Notes: generated by a model from the letters alone, not told the origin. DNA of 34,998 bases from CAZRDB01 sp964598695 (GCA_964598695.1 CAZRDB010000033.1:1-34998); one strand, 5' to 3'; positions 24,744 through 33,223 are shown, counted from the stretch's first letter. Numbers and translations: made by a program.

Positions 24744-25049
24744 CTGGAGGTCGCGGTCGCGCAGTAGCCGGGCGACGACTACTACCTGGCGCTACTCTCC
24801 GTCTGCTACGCCATGCTCAAGCGGGGCAAGGAGGCGCTGCGGGCCATGCAGATGGCCGCGCGGGTGCGCCCCAAGAACCGCGCCTACATGTGGATGCTCG
24901 GGGAGTGCCACACCGCGCTGGACCAGCCGGAGGAGGCCGCCGAGCAGTTCGAGCGGGCCGGCACGCTCGATGCTTACGATCGTGACTACGTGCGCCGGCT
25001 CCAGGGGCGGTTCCTCCGGTCGGCCGAGTGGGAGCACCCGCGGCACTGA
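24744..25049 (+). CDS. TPR-repeat protein, C-terminal part after the assembly gap
   Basis: Read in the same frame as the part before the gap, this gives LEVAVAQ, a TAG at 24765-24767, then PGDDYYLALLSVCYAMLKRG and further TPR sequence (YMWMLGECHTALDQPEEAAE), ending at 25049. In similar proteins the stop position would be a Gln (a one-base C-to-T change turns CAG into TAG), which suggests a consensus error near the contig end. The first internal ATG is at 24813, but with no ribosome binding site. I read this as the C-terminus of the gene starting at 24066. A true broken gene is the alternative. Confidence 0.65.
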
Positions 25050-25077
25050 GCCGTCCGGTGCGGAACAAGGGGCTCCG

Positions 25078-25794
25078 GTGACCACGGCAGACGGCGAGAG
25101 CCTGCGCGAGGTGGACCTCTACCCACCCGTCCGGCAGTATCTCACCGACCAGGGCTACGAGGCCCGCGGCGAGGTGCGGCAGTGCGACGTCGCCGCCGTC
25201 CGAGGTCGCGAACTGCTCGTCGTTGAGCTGAAGCTCCGCTTCGGCGCCGCGGTGCTCGCCCAGGCCGCCCGCCGGCAAGCGGTGGCCGATCAGGTCTACG
25301 TCGCGATCCCGAGGCCCGCCGACGTCCGCGCCTGGCGCAAGCGCTCGGCCGACCTGCTCTTCCTCACCGAGCGGCTCGAACTGGGGCTCATGCTCGTCGC
25401 CCCGGCGGCCCGCAAGAGCGGCCGGGTCACGATCGAGGTGCCGCGGCTGTTCGACCGAGTCCGCAACGGCAACCTCCGCGCCGCCATCGTCCGCGAGGTG
25501 CTGGGGCGCGAGACCGACAGCGTCCCCGGCGGCAGCCTCCGTACGAGGCTCGTCGGCGCGCACCGCGAGACGGCGATCCACATCGCCTGCTGTCTCGCCG
25601 ACCACGGCCCCCTCACCATCGCCGAGCTGCACCGTCTCGGCACCGGCCTCACGACGCGCGTCGTCCTCGAGGCGAGCCAGCAGATCGAGGGCTGGTTCGA
25701 ACGGGCGGAGGACGGCCGGTACGCGCTGCGCCCAAGCGGCCTCGCGGCACTGGACGAGCACGCGGAGATCGCCGCCCACTTCCGCCAGCGGTAG
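25078..25794 (+). CDS. DUF2161-type putative PD-(D/E)XK phosphodiesterase
   Basis: 238 residues from a GTG at 25078, with AAGGGG about 6 bases upstream. The N-terminal domain reads LYPPVRQYLTDQGYEARGEV, then CDVAAVRGRELLVVELKLRF and QAVADQVYVAIPRP. This matches my memory of the DUF2161 family, where D-x(n)-E-x-K (CDVAAV...VVELK) forms a PD-(D/E)XK nuclease-like site. The C-terminal half looks like a winged helix (HIACCLADHGPLTIAELHRL ... WFERAEDGRYALRPSGLAAL). Substrate and role are unknown; a nucleic-acid link is only implied by the fold. It follows the TPR gene on the same strand and converges with the propeller genes. Confidence 0.78.
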   Translation: MTTADGESLREVDLYPPVRQYLTDQGYEARGEVRQCDVAAVRGRELLVVELKLRFGAAVLAQAARRQAVADQVYVAIPRPADVRAWRKRSADLLFLTERLELGLMLVAPAARKSGRVTIEVPRLFDRVRNGNLRAAIVREVLGRETDSVPGGSLRTRLVGAHRETAIHIACCLADHGPLTIAELHRLGTGLTTRVVLEASQQIEGWFERAEDGRYALRPSGLAALDEHAEIAAHFRQR

Positions 25795-25806
25795 CGCCGG
25801 GGCCGC

Positions 25807-27174
25807 CTACCCCGCCAGCGGGATGGCCTTGTGGAGGTCCAGATCCTCGGGGAGCGGCTCGCTCTCGTCCCACACCCGGAGCACCGGCCGCCGGTCGGCG
25901 CCCTCGTGCGCGAGGTACACCAGCGTACCCTCGCCCGTGAAGGCGAGCGGGACCGCGCCCTCCTCCAACGTGCCGAGGACGGCGCCCTCCTCGACGGCAT
26001 ACACGCGCGCCGCGCAGGCGAGCCGCTTGCCGTCGGGCGACCAGACGGGCAGGAGGTCGGTCGGGGGCCACGCGGCCAGCGCCTCGCGCGTGACGCAGGC
26101 CGCCCAGCGCGTCTCGGGCCGGCGGAGCGGGCTCTCGGATTCGCCGCCCGCGGGCACGACCGCCAGCCAGACCTCCTGGGCCCGGGGCCGGGTTGCCGGG
26201 TCGGCCCACGCCGCCGGGTTGGCGGGCCGGTAGCCATCGAGCACGGCTGAGAGCGTGCGGTCGGGAGAGACCGCCCAGGCGGCCGGATCGTTCCAGCAGA
26301 TCCGGCTGTCACCGTTGGTCAGGTCCACGGCCATGCCGGCGAACTCGAGCCAATCGCCGTCCGCGCGCCGGACCGCTCGCGCGGGACGCCCCATCTCCGG
26401 CGCCTCGCGGAGCCACGCCCGCCCGCTGCACAGGTCGACGCCGTCGGCGAGGTCCAGGAGACAAGGGCCGAACAGCCCGGACGGCTCGACCCGGCGCACG
26501 CCGAGCGCACGGCCCGCCGTCAGGTGCAGGAGGAGCGCCTCGGGCCCCTCGACGGCCGTCGGGGTCTCTCCCTCGGCCCCGGCCCGGAGCAGACGCGACA
26601 GCGAGGCCGCGCCACCGTCGCCGGCGGCCCCACCGAGCCGGCCCGTCGCGTCAACCGCGCCCAACGGACGATCGCCGAACCGCCCCTGCGCCAGCGCCCA
26701 TGGTGGATCGGGCCCCTCCCCGCCCAGCCCGAAGAGGCCGAGGAGCGCGTCCTTCGCGGGCAGTTCCGCGAAGCTGTCGATCCGGCCCGAAGGGTCGATC
26801 GCGCGGTACGGTGCTTTCGGATCGCGAAGTCGGAAGACCGCCCCAGCCGACTGGGGGCCTCCGAGAAGGTTGCCGAGGCCGGCAGAGAGGTAGTCGAGGC
26901 CCGGACTGCCCTCGCGGGGGACGAACGCCCCCCACGCGCGAACGCGCGGCCGGTCGCCGTCCGGGAGCACCACCAGCGAGCCACGCGCCGTGAACCAGAC
27001 GGAGAAGGCGAGGTCGCGCCCGAGGGTGGCCTCCTTGGCGTCGAGCAGGCCTCCGGTGGGCGTCACGACCACCTGCAGGCTCGGGATCAGGATCGGTCCA
27101 TTGGGGACCGTTCGGACGATCTCCGGCGTGCCGGCGCCGAGGAGCAGCGAGACGAGGAGGAAGACCTGGGTCAT
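25807..27174 (-). CDS. Secreted beta-propeller-like hypothetical protein
   Basis: 455 residues from the ATG at 27174, which overlaps the stop of the upstream gene (ATGA). A short signal peptide is likely (MTQVFLLVSLLLGAGTPE). The body is rich in beta strands and turns with scattered WD40/TolB-like phrases, clearest at VWSPDGKRLACAARVYAVEE and TGEGTLVYLAHEGADRRPVL. No catalytic motif is recognised. It is coupled to a second, anchored propeller protein, so the two probably act together outside the membrane. The family is not identified; the fold call is from pattern only. Confidence 0.72.
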   Translation of the reverse strand: MTQVFLLVSLLLGAGTPEIVRTVPNGPILIPSLQVVVTPTGGLLDAKEATLGRDLAFSVWFTARGSLVVLPDGDRPRVRAWGAFVPREGSPGLDYLSAGLGNLLGGPQSAGAVFRLRDPKAPYRAIDPSGRIDSFAELPAKDALLGLFGLGGEGPDPPWALAQGRFGDRPLGAVDATGRLGGAAGDGGAASLSRLLRAGAEGETPTAVEGPEALLLHLTAGRALGVRRVEPSGLFGPCLLDLADGVDLCSGRAWLREAPEMGRPARAVRRADGDWLEFAGMAVDLTNGDSRICWNDPAAWAVSPDRTLSAVLDGYRPANPAAWADPATRPRAQEVWLAVVPAGGESESPLRRPETRWAACVTREALAAWPPTDLLPVWSPDGKRLACAARVYAVEEGAVLGTLEEGAVPLAFTGEGTLVYLAHEGADRRPVLRVWDESEPLPEDLDLHKAIPLAG

Positions 27175-28379
27175 TGCCGCATCGCCTCCCCCAACTCCAC
27201 GAGCTTCCGCGCCTTGCCGCTGTGCCAGTCGACGCGCCAGACGCTCTGCGGGCCGGGCGAAGGCTCCAGGTACAGGATCGAATCGCCGTCAAGCCAGCGC
27301 GCCGGGCCGGTGCGGCCGCTCCCCGGCCAGCGGAGCCGCGCCACGACCTCGCCCTTGTCGCGATCGACGACGATCGCGTCGGCCTGGGCGTCATCGCGGA
27401 AGGCGCCGATGTCGGTCTCGGGCCCGGGGCTCGCGAACCGGAAGAGGAGGTAGGTGCTGTCCGGCGACCACTCCAGCCACCCCGGCCGCGGCGCGGTGTC
27501 AACCCAAAGCGGCTTGCCTCGCGCGTACCGGGGCTGGGCCTCGTAGCCGGCCGGTGCGAGCGCGAACTCCACCACATCGGCGTTCGGCAGGTAGGGCGCC
27601 TCGAGCAGGGCGACGATCTCGCCGTCGGGTGAGGGAACCACCCAATCCGTGAGCGGGACGCGCTCGGCCGAGCCGAGCCGGTGGCGGCTCACGTCATCAT
27701 GGGCGAACTGGCCCTCGGCGGTGCGGACGAGGCGCAGCCCAGCGCCCTGGCTCGCACACTCGATCCCCCGCGCGAGCGGCTTCGCCTCGAGCGCCCACTG
27801 GCCCTCGCCCCGTGGCCGCAACACGCGGAGATCCCCGGTGGCGGGCTCCACGAAGGCGAGTCCGGTCCGGTCGGGGAGCCAGTGCAGACCTGCCGCGCAG
27901 GCCACGACAACCGGCGGCACGGCCTCGGCGAGCGTCCGCGGAGCGGTCGGGAGAAGCCGGAGGGGAGCCGTTGGCCCCGAGGCCGACGCCCACGCGATCC
28001 ACAGCCCGTCGGGCGACCACGCCGGGGGGGGCGCCGCGGAGACGGGGCCTTCGTCCACAAGGGCCAACGCCCGATCCTCGAGCGCGAGCCGCCACAGGCC
28101 GGAGCGCCCCTGGTAGGCGGCCGTGAAGGCGAGGAAGCGGCCGTCCGGGGAGGCGACGGGAAGGTGGAGCACGTCGCCGGGCCCGGCCGGGCCCGACTCC
28201 CCCGCGACGCGCGGCGCGATCGGCAGCGCGCCCTCGACGGAGGGGCCCTCCATCCGGGCGCGGGAGCACGATCGCAGGCCGAGGGTGGCGAGCAGCGCGA
28301 CGACGGCGACCGCGGCCGTGAGCGCGAGACCGGCAAGGTAGTCCCGGTACGTGGCGCGGGCTTTGGGCGGCTGCGGCAT
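27171..28379 (-). CDS. Membrane-anchored TolB/WD40-like beta-propeller protein
   Basis: 402 residues. The ATG at 28379 is chosen because GGAGGA lies 7 bases upstream; the longer frame to 28487 has a shadow-like Arg-rich start. One N-terminal membrane segment (residues about 15-36, YLAGLALTAAVAVVALLATL) anchors the protein, with the rest outside. Propeller blades with the PDGxxxAF/AW pattern are clear: ASPDGRFLAFTAAYQGRSGL, WSPDGLWIAWASASG, PSPDGEIVALLEAP and WSPDSTYLLFRFASPG. Such proteins bind other proteins or peptidoglycan-linked partners, as TolB does, but no Tol genes are here. It is coupled to the next gene by an ATGA overlap and has two hairpins in its leader. Confidence 0.8.
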   Translation of the reverse strand: MPQPPKARATYRDYLAGLALTAAVAVVALLATLGLRSCSRARMEGPSVEGALPIAPRVAGESGPAGPGDVLHLPVASPDGRFLAFTAAYQGRSGLWRLALEDRALALVDEGPVSAAPPPAWSPDGLWIAWASASGPTAPLRLLPTAPRTLAEAVPPVVVACAAGLHWLPDRTGLAFVEPATGDLRVLRPRGEGQWALEAKPLARGIECASQGAGLRLVRTAEGQFAHDDVSRHRLGSAERVPLTDWVVPSPDGEIVALLEAPYLPNADVVEFALAPAGYEAQPRYARGKPLWVDTAPRPGWLEWSPDSTYLLFRFASPGPETDIGAFRDDAQADAIVVDRDKGEVVARLRWPGSGRTGPARWLDGDSILYLEPSPGPQSVWRVDWHSGKARKLVELGEAMRQ

Positions 28380-28391
28380 CCAGTTCCTCCG

Positions 28392-28408
28392 GGCGGGCTC
28401 GGCCCGCC
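28392..28408 (-). other. Hairpin next to the ribosome binding site of the propeller gene
   Basis: GGCGGGC (28392-28398) and GCCCGCC (28402-28408) are perfect 7-bp arms with a TCG loop. On the minus strand mRNA this hairpin ends directly before the GGAGGA site of the gene starting at 28379, where it could affect translation. Confidence 0.4.
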
Positions 28409-28459
28409 GTGCGACCGGGTACTTCGGGCGTCCCGCGCGCGCTCCCTCCCTCGCCGGTG

Positions 28460-28478
28460 CGCCGCGCGTTGCGCGGCG
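28460..28478. promoter_or_regulatory. Perfect inverted repeat between divergent genes
   Basis: CGCCGCGC (28460-28467) and GCGCGGCG (28471-28478) are perfect 8-bp arms around GTT. It lies in the 187-bp space between the leftward propeller operon and the rightward secreted-protein gene, 25 bases before a -10-like TATACT. It could be an operator shared by both, or a structural hairpin that arose by chance in GC-rich DNA. Confidence 0.35.
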
Positions 28479-28503
28479 AAGACGCAACGGGGAGCGGATC
28501 GTC

Positions 28504-28509
28504 TATACT
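28504..28509 (+). promoter_or_regulatory. Possible -10 element
   Basis: TATACT matches five of six -10 bases and lies 57 bases before the ATG at 28567. No good -35 is seen 16-18 bases upstream. Confidence 0.35.
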
Positions 28510-28566
28510 AGCAGCACGCAAACGCGCCGCGCCGCGCGCACGGCAACGCAGTGAGGTGGACCGCTC

Positions 28567-30450
28567 ATGTCAGCCCGCCGGGTACTGCCCCGCGTCGTCA
28601 TCCTTGCCCTGCTCGCCACCCTGGCCGTCTGGGTTGGCTGCGGCCAGAACGTCAGCGCCAGCTCGGCCCCGTACAACCAGGACGCCGGCCGTTCGGGCGC
28701 CGACCGCTTCGGCCGCCAGACCAACGCGAACGAGCGCGGCAAGGGCGGACCCAACGCGACCGTGGGCGGCTCCACGCTGACCCTCGGGCTCAAGGTCACC
28801 ATGGACGACATCTACGGCAAGGACAGCCAGTTCAAGGGCAACACGACCCAGTTCCTCGAGTGGGCGGCCCGCAAGGGCTTCGGCGCCCTCGGGATCTACG
28901 TGGTCGACCCCACCTCCGACCCCGACGCGACCGCGCGATTCTGGTTCGAGGATGTCGCGTTCGCCGACGGCACGAAGCTCTCCGACCACGGCTACGCTGC
29001 CGCCGGGACCAACGTCGCGGAGCTGATCGCGGCCGCGAAGCAGGCCGGCCTCGGCGTTCAGGTCGACCTCACCCGCTTCGCGCTCTCCTACCGCGGCACG
29101 ACGCTCGCACCCCGTCCGTTCGCGGGCGACTCGCTCGACGCCAAGCAGATCGGCGCGCTCTGCACGTACCTCTGCGAGCAGGCGGGGGCCGACTCCGTCA
29201 CCGGGCGCGGGTTCCCGGGCGAGTGGCTCGCCGAGGCCGGCAAGGCCTGCCAGGCCGCCGACCGCGTCTTCTTCGCGGGCGACGCGGCCGCCCTGCGCTC
29301 GGCCGACCTCGCCGCCGCAGCCCCGCTCGATCGCGGACCGGCCACGCTCGCCACGAGCGAGCTGGCGATGGCCCGGGCGCGCTCCAGCGCCTACATGCTG
29401 TGGGCCGGCGTCACGGCCGAGCGCCGCTATGCCGGCGACTCCCCGTTCGGCTCGCAGTGGGCGTCGCTGAAGGACGCCCAGTCGGCGCTGGCCTACCGCA
29501 CGATCGAGAGCGCCCCCCAGGGCCTGTTCCTCGACATGCCGCCCGCAGCCGTCGACAAGCTGGACGCGGGGACCCTCGAGAGCCTCAAGCGCTACGCGGC
29601 GATGCGGAGCGCGCGCCCGGTCTGCGCACTCGTACTGCTCGGTGATTCGCTGCCCCGCAACCTCGGCGCGCTCGTCAACGGGGTCTCCTCCGCCGGCTAC
29701 TCGCTGGCCCTCGGCACGGCTGGAACGCCGCTCCACCAAGCCGATGCCGTCTACGTCCTCGCCACGCGCAAGGCCGATGGCTCGATGCCGGAACTGCCGA
29801 AGGACCTGACCGATGGGACCTTCAACGCGGGCAAGGTCTGCGTCCTCCAGCTCTGCGGCCCCCTCCCCTCGCTCGGCAGCAGCGCGAGTTGGGACGCCGT
29901 CCGCCGGTCGTTCGGCGTGGGCGACGCGGAGATGGCGACGATCGAGGCAGGGCCCACGTCGGGGACCTACGCCGGGACGGAGGTCCCGTGCGCCGAGACA
30001 GGCGCCTCGCCTTGGGGGATCCTGCTCACCAAGGAAGGGCTGAGCCAAGCGGAGCCGCTGCTCGTGGGAGAGGTCCCCGACTCCTCCGCCGGTGCGGACT
30101 CGACGACCCAGACGCGCTCCGTGGTGGTCGTCAGCCGCTTCAGCTACGGCAGCACCGGGCAGAACGTGCTCATCAACGGGGCCGAACTCGCGCCGGAGAT
30201 GGCCTACCCGATCAGCCAGGCGCTCGGCCTGGGCAAGGGCCTCCAGGGGCCGACGCGGGTCCTGTGCTCGGTAGGGAGCCCGGTCGCCCTGTTCGCGCCC
30301 GAGGGCGGCTACGTCAAGCTCGTCTACGACGACAACGGACAGCCGAAGACAGTCGAGCGGGACCTCAAGAAGGGCGAGCTGTACGTCGCCGAGGTCGCCA
30401 AGCAGAGCGCCGTCAGTCAGCTCCCGGCCGGCGACCGGCCGCGGAGGTAG
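28567..30450 (+). CDS. Large secreted protein of unknown family, possible TIM-barrel hydrolase
   Basis: 627 residues from the ATG at 28567, with GAGGTGGA about 9 bases upstream. The N-terminus is a signal peptide (VVILALLATLAVWVGC) that may be a lipoprotein signal, although Trp-Val-Gly-Cys is a poor lipobox. Residues about 70-390 alternate strands and helices like a (beta/alpha)8 barrel (FLEWAARKGFGALGIYVVDP; LIAAAKQAGLGVQVDLTRFA; SAYMLWAGVTAERRYAGD). About 395-520 resemble a Rossmann-like domain and the last 80 residues a beta-sandwich (VGSPVALFAPEGGYVKLVYD). This three-part layout resembles glycoside hydrolases of the beta-galactosidase type, but I find no definite catalytic Glu motif. It is a single gene between divergent and convergent neighbours. 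The function is not assigned. Confidence 0.75.
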   Translation: MSARRVLPRVVILALLATLAVWVGCGQNVSASSAPYNQDAGRSGADRFGRQTNANERGKGGPNATVGGSTLTLGLKVTMDDIYGKDSQFKGNTTQFLEWAARKGFGALGIYVVDPTSDPDATARFWFEDVAFADGTKLSDHGYAAAGTNVAELIAAAKQAGLGVQVDLTRFALSYRGTTLAPRPFAGDSLDAKQIGALCTYLCEQAGADSVTGRGFPGEWLAEAGKACQAADRVFFAGDAAALRSADLAAAAPLDRGPATLATSELAMARARSSAYMLWAGVTAERRYAGDSPFGSQWASLKDAQSALAYRTIESAPQGLFLDMPPAAVDKLDAGTLESLKRYAAMRSARPVCALVLLGDSLPRNLGALVNGVSSAGYSLALGTAGTPLHQADAVYVLATRKADGSMPELPKDLTDGTFNAGKVCVLQLCGPLPSLGSSASWDAVRRSFGVGDAEMATIEAGPTSGTYAGTEVPCAETGASPWGILLTKEGLSQAEPLLVGEVPDSSAGADSTTQTRSVVVVSRFSYGSTGQNVLINGAELAPEMAYPISQALGLGKGLQGPTRVLCSVGSPVALFAPEGGYVKLVYDDNGQPKTVERDLKKGELYVAEVAKQSAVSQLPAGDRPRR

Positions 30451-30467
30451 CTGGCCCCAGGGCTAGC
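30450..30467. terminator. Possible shared hairpin between convergent genes
   Basis: GCTGGCC and GGCTAGC pair (one G-T) around CCAG, covering the 12-bp space and both stop codons of the secreted-protein gene and panC. There is no T-run on either side, so terminator function is only a suggestion. Confidence 0.3.
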
Positions 30468-31308
30468 CGAGCACGGTGTTGTCGATCAGCCGGGCCGAGG
30501 GGAAGCGCACGGCGAGGGCCAGCACGACCGGTCCCCGCGCCTCGGTCACGGGCTCGAGCGAGAGCGCATCCACGATCTCCACGTAGTCCGGCGTCCCGAG
30601 CGGCGCCTCGGCGAGCACCTCACGCACGCCGGCCAGGAGCCGCGGGACATCCCTCTCCCCTCCCTCGTAGGCGGCCCGCGCCGCCCGGAGAGCGCGCGAG
30701 AGCGCGAGGGCCTGGCCGCGCTCCTCCGGCGAGAGAAAGGCGTTGCGGCTGCTCATCGCGAGGCCGTCGGCCTCCCGGACGATCGGGCACGGGACCACCT
30801 CGACCGGTAGGTTGAGATCTCCGGCCATGCGAGCGATGACCCGGTACTGCTGGTAGTCCTTCTCGCCGAAGTAGGCGCGGTCGGGCTCGCAGGCGGCGAA
30901 CAGCTTCGCGACGACCGTCGTGACGCCGTCGAAGTGGCCCGGCCGGTGTGCGCCGCACAGGCGCTCCGTGAGCCGCGCGACCGAGACCGTGGTCAGGGGC
31001 CGGCCCTCGGGGTACATCTCCGTGGCCGAGGGCGCGAAGACGAGATCGGCCCCGGCGCTCTCGCTCAACGCCGTGTCCCGCTCCAGCGTGCGCGGGTAGC
31101 GGTCGTAATCCTCGCCCTCGCCGAACTGCAGCGGGTTGACGAAGACCGAGACGGCCACGAGGCCGCACTCGGCCCGCGCCCGCCGAATCAGGCTCAGGTG
31201 GCCCTCATGCAGCGCCCCCATCGTGGGTACCAACCCCACGACCAGGCCGCGCGCCCGGGCGGCTCGGGCCGCCGTCCGGATCTGTGCTACCTCGCGGATG
31301 ACCGTCAC
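30463..31308 (-). CDS. panC: Pantothenate synthetase
   Basis: 281 residues from a GTG at 31308, with GGAGGAGG about 9 bases upstream. It condenses pantoate and beta-alanine with ATP to make pantothenate, the precursor of coenzyme A, in the cytoplasm. Family motifs are clear: PTMGALHEGHLSLIRRA (HIGH-like, His34 and His37), VFVNPLQFGEGEDYDRYPRT, HRPGHFDGVTTVVAKLF, FGEKDYQQ and MSSRNAFLSPEER (the KMSKS-like loop). The length is normal. panB and panD are not within the window. It diverges from the charged hypothetical gene at 31392. Confidence 0.97.
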   Translation of the reverse strand: MTVIREVAQIRTAARAARARGLVVGLVPTMGALHEGHLSLIRRARAECGLVAVSVFVNPLQFGEGEDYDRYPRTLERDTALSESAGADLVFAPSATEMYPEGRPLTTVSVARLTERLCGAHRPGHFDGVTTVVAKLFAACEPDRAYFGEKDYQQYRVIARMAGDLNLPVEVVPCPIVREADGLAMSSRNAFLSPEERGQALALSRALRAARAAYEGGERDVPRLLAGVREVLAEAPLGTPDYVEIVDALSLEPVTEARGPVVLALAVRFPSARLIDNTVLG

Positions 31309-31391
31309 GGGCCATCGCCTCCTCCGCCTTCCAGTGCCGGGATCTTAACACGGAAGGGGCGGCTTCGAGCCGGCGACGTAGGAGGAACCAG

Positions 31392-32093
31392 GTGGACGGG
31401 GAATACTCCAATCAGAGAAGGTACGTGGAGCTGATCGCCATGGCCGAGAACCTCGGACAACCGGTAGCCACGGCAGCCCCGAGCGATGCGGAGCGTGCCG
31501 CGCGGGCCTACGCCGCCCAGCGGCAGCAGCGCGCGCGCGAGGTGCGCGCCGCAACGGCCGCGATGCGCGCGCCGGAGGCACGGCCCGCCCTGACGACGAT
31601 CGCCTCGGCCCAGCCCACGACGCGCGCGCTCCGCGTCTCCGACCAGGCTCAGAGCACCCGCCGGGTGCGCGAACTGGAGGCCTCGCTCGAGCGGCAGGTC
31701 GCGACGCCGGGTACGCCGGCCTCGGCCCTGCGCGAGAGCCAGGCAGTACGGGTTCCCATCGGCAGCAAGGGCGTCCGGGTGGAGAACGACGGCAGCGTCT
31801 ACGCCCAATTCGAGGACCGGGACCGCCTGATCGGCCGCATCGAGGTTCGGATGCGCGACCGGTACGACGACCAGCGCAGGGTCCGAGCGCGGGAGGAACG
31901 GAGCGCGGCCGATGCCCGCAAGCTCGCGGCTTCACGCGATGCGGCGCGGATCGAGGCGGCCCGCGCCGCGCCGGACGACCAGGCGGCGCAGACCATCCGG
32001 AGCCTCGCCGAGCGCCTCGGCGTTCCGACCCAGGTCGACCGCGTGCGCACGCGGCGCGACCTCGCGGGAACACTCCTCGACGCCTCGAAGTAG
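31392..32093 (+). CDS. Charged hypothetical protein
   Basis: 233 residues from a GTG at 31392, with AGGAGGA (31380-31386) upstream, a strong site that supports it as a real gene. There is no signal peptide. Most of the protein is Arg/Ala/Glu-rich helix, likely coiled coil (DAERAARAYAAQRQQRAREV; ADARKLAASRDAARIEAARA). A short beta segment lies in the middle, at about residues 122-150 (GSKGVRVENDGSVYAQFEDR). No family is recognised. It lies divergent from panC and ends eight bases before the convergent URO-D gene. Confidence 0.72.
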   Translation: MDGEYSNQRRYVELIAMAENLGQPVATAAPSDAERAARAYAAQRQQRAREVRAATAAMRAPEARPALTTIASAQPTTRALRVSDQAQSTRRVRELEASLERQVATPGTPASALRESQAVRVPIGSKGVRVENDGSVYAQFEDRDRLIGRIEVRMRDRYDDQRRVRAREERSAADARKLAASRDAARIEAARAAPDDQAAQTIRSLAERLGVPTQVDRVRTRRDLAGTLLDASK

Positions 32094-32101
32094 ACCCCGC
32101 T

Positions 32102-33208
32102 TTACCCCCCGTAGGTACACTTCCGCGCCTCGTCGGCCCACGCGTGGAGCAGGGCCGGCTCGGCATCGAAGAAGTGGTCGGAGGGGCACAGGATGAAACC
32201 GCCGCCCTCCCCCGCGGCCTCGAAGCAACGCCGGACCTCCGCCCGCGTCTCGGCCTCGGAGCAGCCCACGAAGAAGCGGAACTGGTCCCAGCCGCCGATC
32301 ATGCACACGCGGCGCCCGACCCTCCGCTTCGCCTCGGCGAGATCGGCGTCACCGCCCATCGAGGCCGGCGTGAAGGTCTCCATCGCGTCGGGACCCATGT
32401 CGGCGATCCGCTCGAGGAAGGGCATCATGCCCCCGCAGGTGTGGTAGGCGACCCGCTGTCCCGCGGCATGCGCGGCCTCGATGATCGGGGCATCGTACGG
32501 CGCCACGAACTCGTCGAAGACGGCCGGCCCGATCACGGTCGAGGAGCCGTCGCCGCCGCCCAGCTCGAGCACGTCGTAGGGGGCTCCCGCGAGGCTCTCG
32601 GCGAACCGCACCTTGCGGGCCCGGAGGATCCCGAGCAGCTCGTGCACCCAGGCCGGGTCATCGTACGCGGCGAGGATCAGCCGCTCGATCCCCACGAGGC
32701 AGGCCGCATCCTGCCAGCAGCCGGGCTGACCGAAGACCGGGAAGCACGGGAGGAAGCCCCGCAGGAGCGCCGCCCCGCCGACCTCCTCGGAGTGGGCCCG
32801 GACCGCGTCCACATCGCACCGCAACGCCGGGAGGTGCGCGCCGAGGATCTCGATGTCGCGCTTCTCCTTGATCGGGTGCTCGGTGAGCCAACTCGTGTGC
32901 TGGTTCGACTGCAGCTCCATCGTGAGCCGACCGCTGGGGGTCTCGATCCGGTAGCGGACGGTGTGGTACTCGCCGCCGGGGAGCGTCTCGCCAGTCAGCG
33001 CCCACTCCCGCGTCTCCGCCTCGGTGGGCGGCAGCGTCGGACCGATCCAGTGGATGGGATCGAGCCCGAAGTGGGCGAAGAACTCGTCGTTCGACATCCC
33101 GCCCATGTACTTCTGCAGGAAGGAGGTCATGATGTGGTGGGTGGTGACGGGCAGGCGGTCGGGGGTCTCGTTGCGCAGCGCGGTACACAGGCGCTCTCTC
33201 GGGGTCAT
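32102..33208 (-). CDS. URO-D superfamily protein (methyltransferase-like)
   Basis: 368 residues from the ATG at 33208, with GAGGAG about 11 bases upstream. It opens with TPRERLCTALRNETPDRLPV, the standard start of URO-D superfamily members from environmental bacteria. A His-x-Cys motif (YHTCGGM, His256 and Cys258) and a later Cys341 (FILCPSDHFF) are the pattern that binds zinc in MtaA/CmuA-type methyltransferases. It is therefore less likely to be HemE than a corrinoid- or methyl-transfer relative. No corrinoid protein is nearby. It is the last gene of a three-gene leftward operon, 15 bases after the alcohol dehydrogenase. Superfamily sure; reaction unknown. Confidence 0.85.
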   Translation of the reverse strand: MTPRERLCTALRNETPDRLPVTTHHIMTSFLQKYMGGMSNDEFFAHFGLDPIHWIGPTLPPTEAETREWALTGETLPGGEYHTVRYRIETPSGRLTMELQSNQHTSWLTEHPIKEKRDIEILGAHLPALRCDVDAVRAHSEEVGGAALLRGFLPCFPVFGQPGCWQDAACLVGIERLILAAYDDPAWVHELLGILRARKVRFAESLAGAPYDVLELGGGDGSSTVIGPAVFDEFVAPYDAPIIEAAHAAGQRVAYHTCGGMMPFLERIADMGPDAMETFTPASMGGDADLAEAKRRVGRRVCMIGGWDQFRFFVGCSEAETRAEVRRCFEAAGEGGGFILCPSDHFFDAEPALLHAWADEARKCTYGG

Positions 33209-33223
33209 GCGCGGTGGCTCCTC

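Noticed and set aside
24488..24985. A plus-strand frame that reads through the Ns
   Set aside because: It is out of frame with the TPR repeats on both sides and only spans the gap because unknown bases were translated.
31758..31850. Resemblance of the beta segment in the charged protein to flagellar rod proteins
   Set aside because: Based on a short DGxV...GxI pattern only; no flagellar genes in the window and the rest of the protein does not fit.
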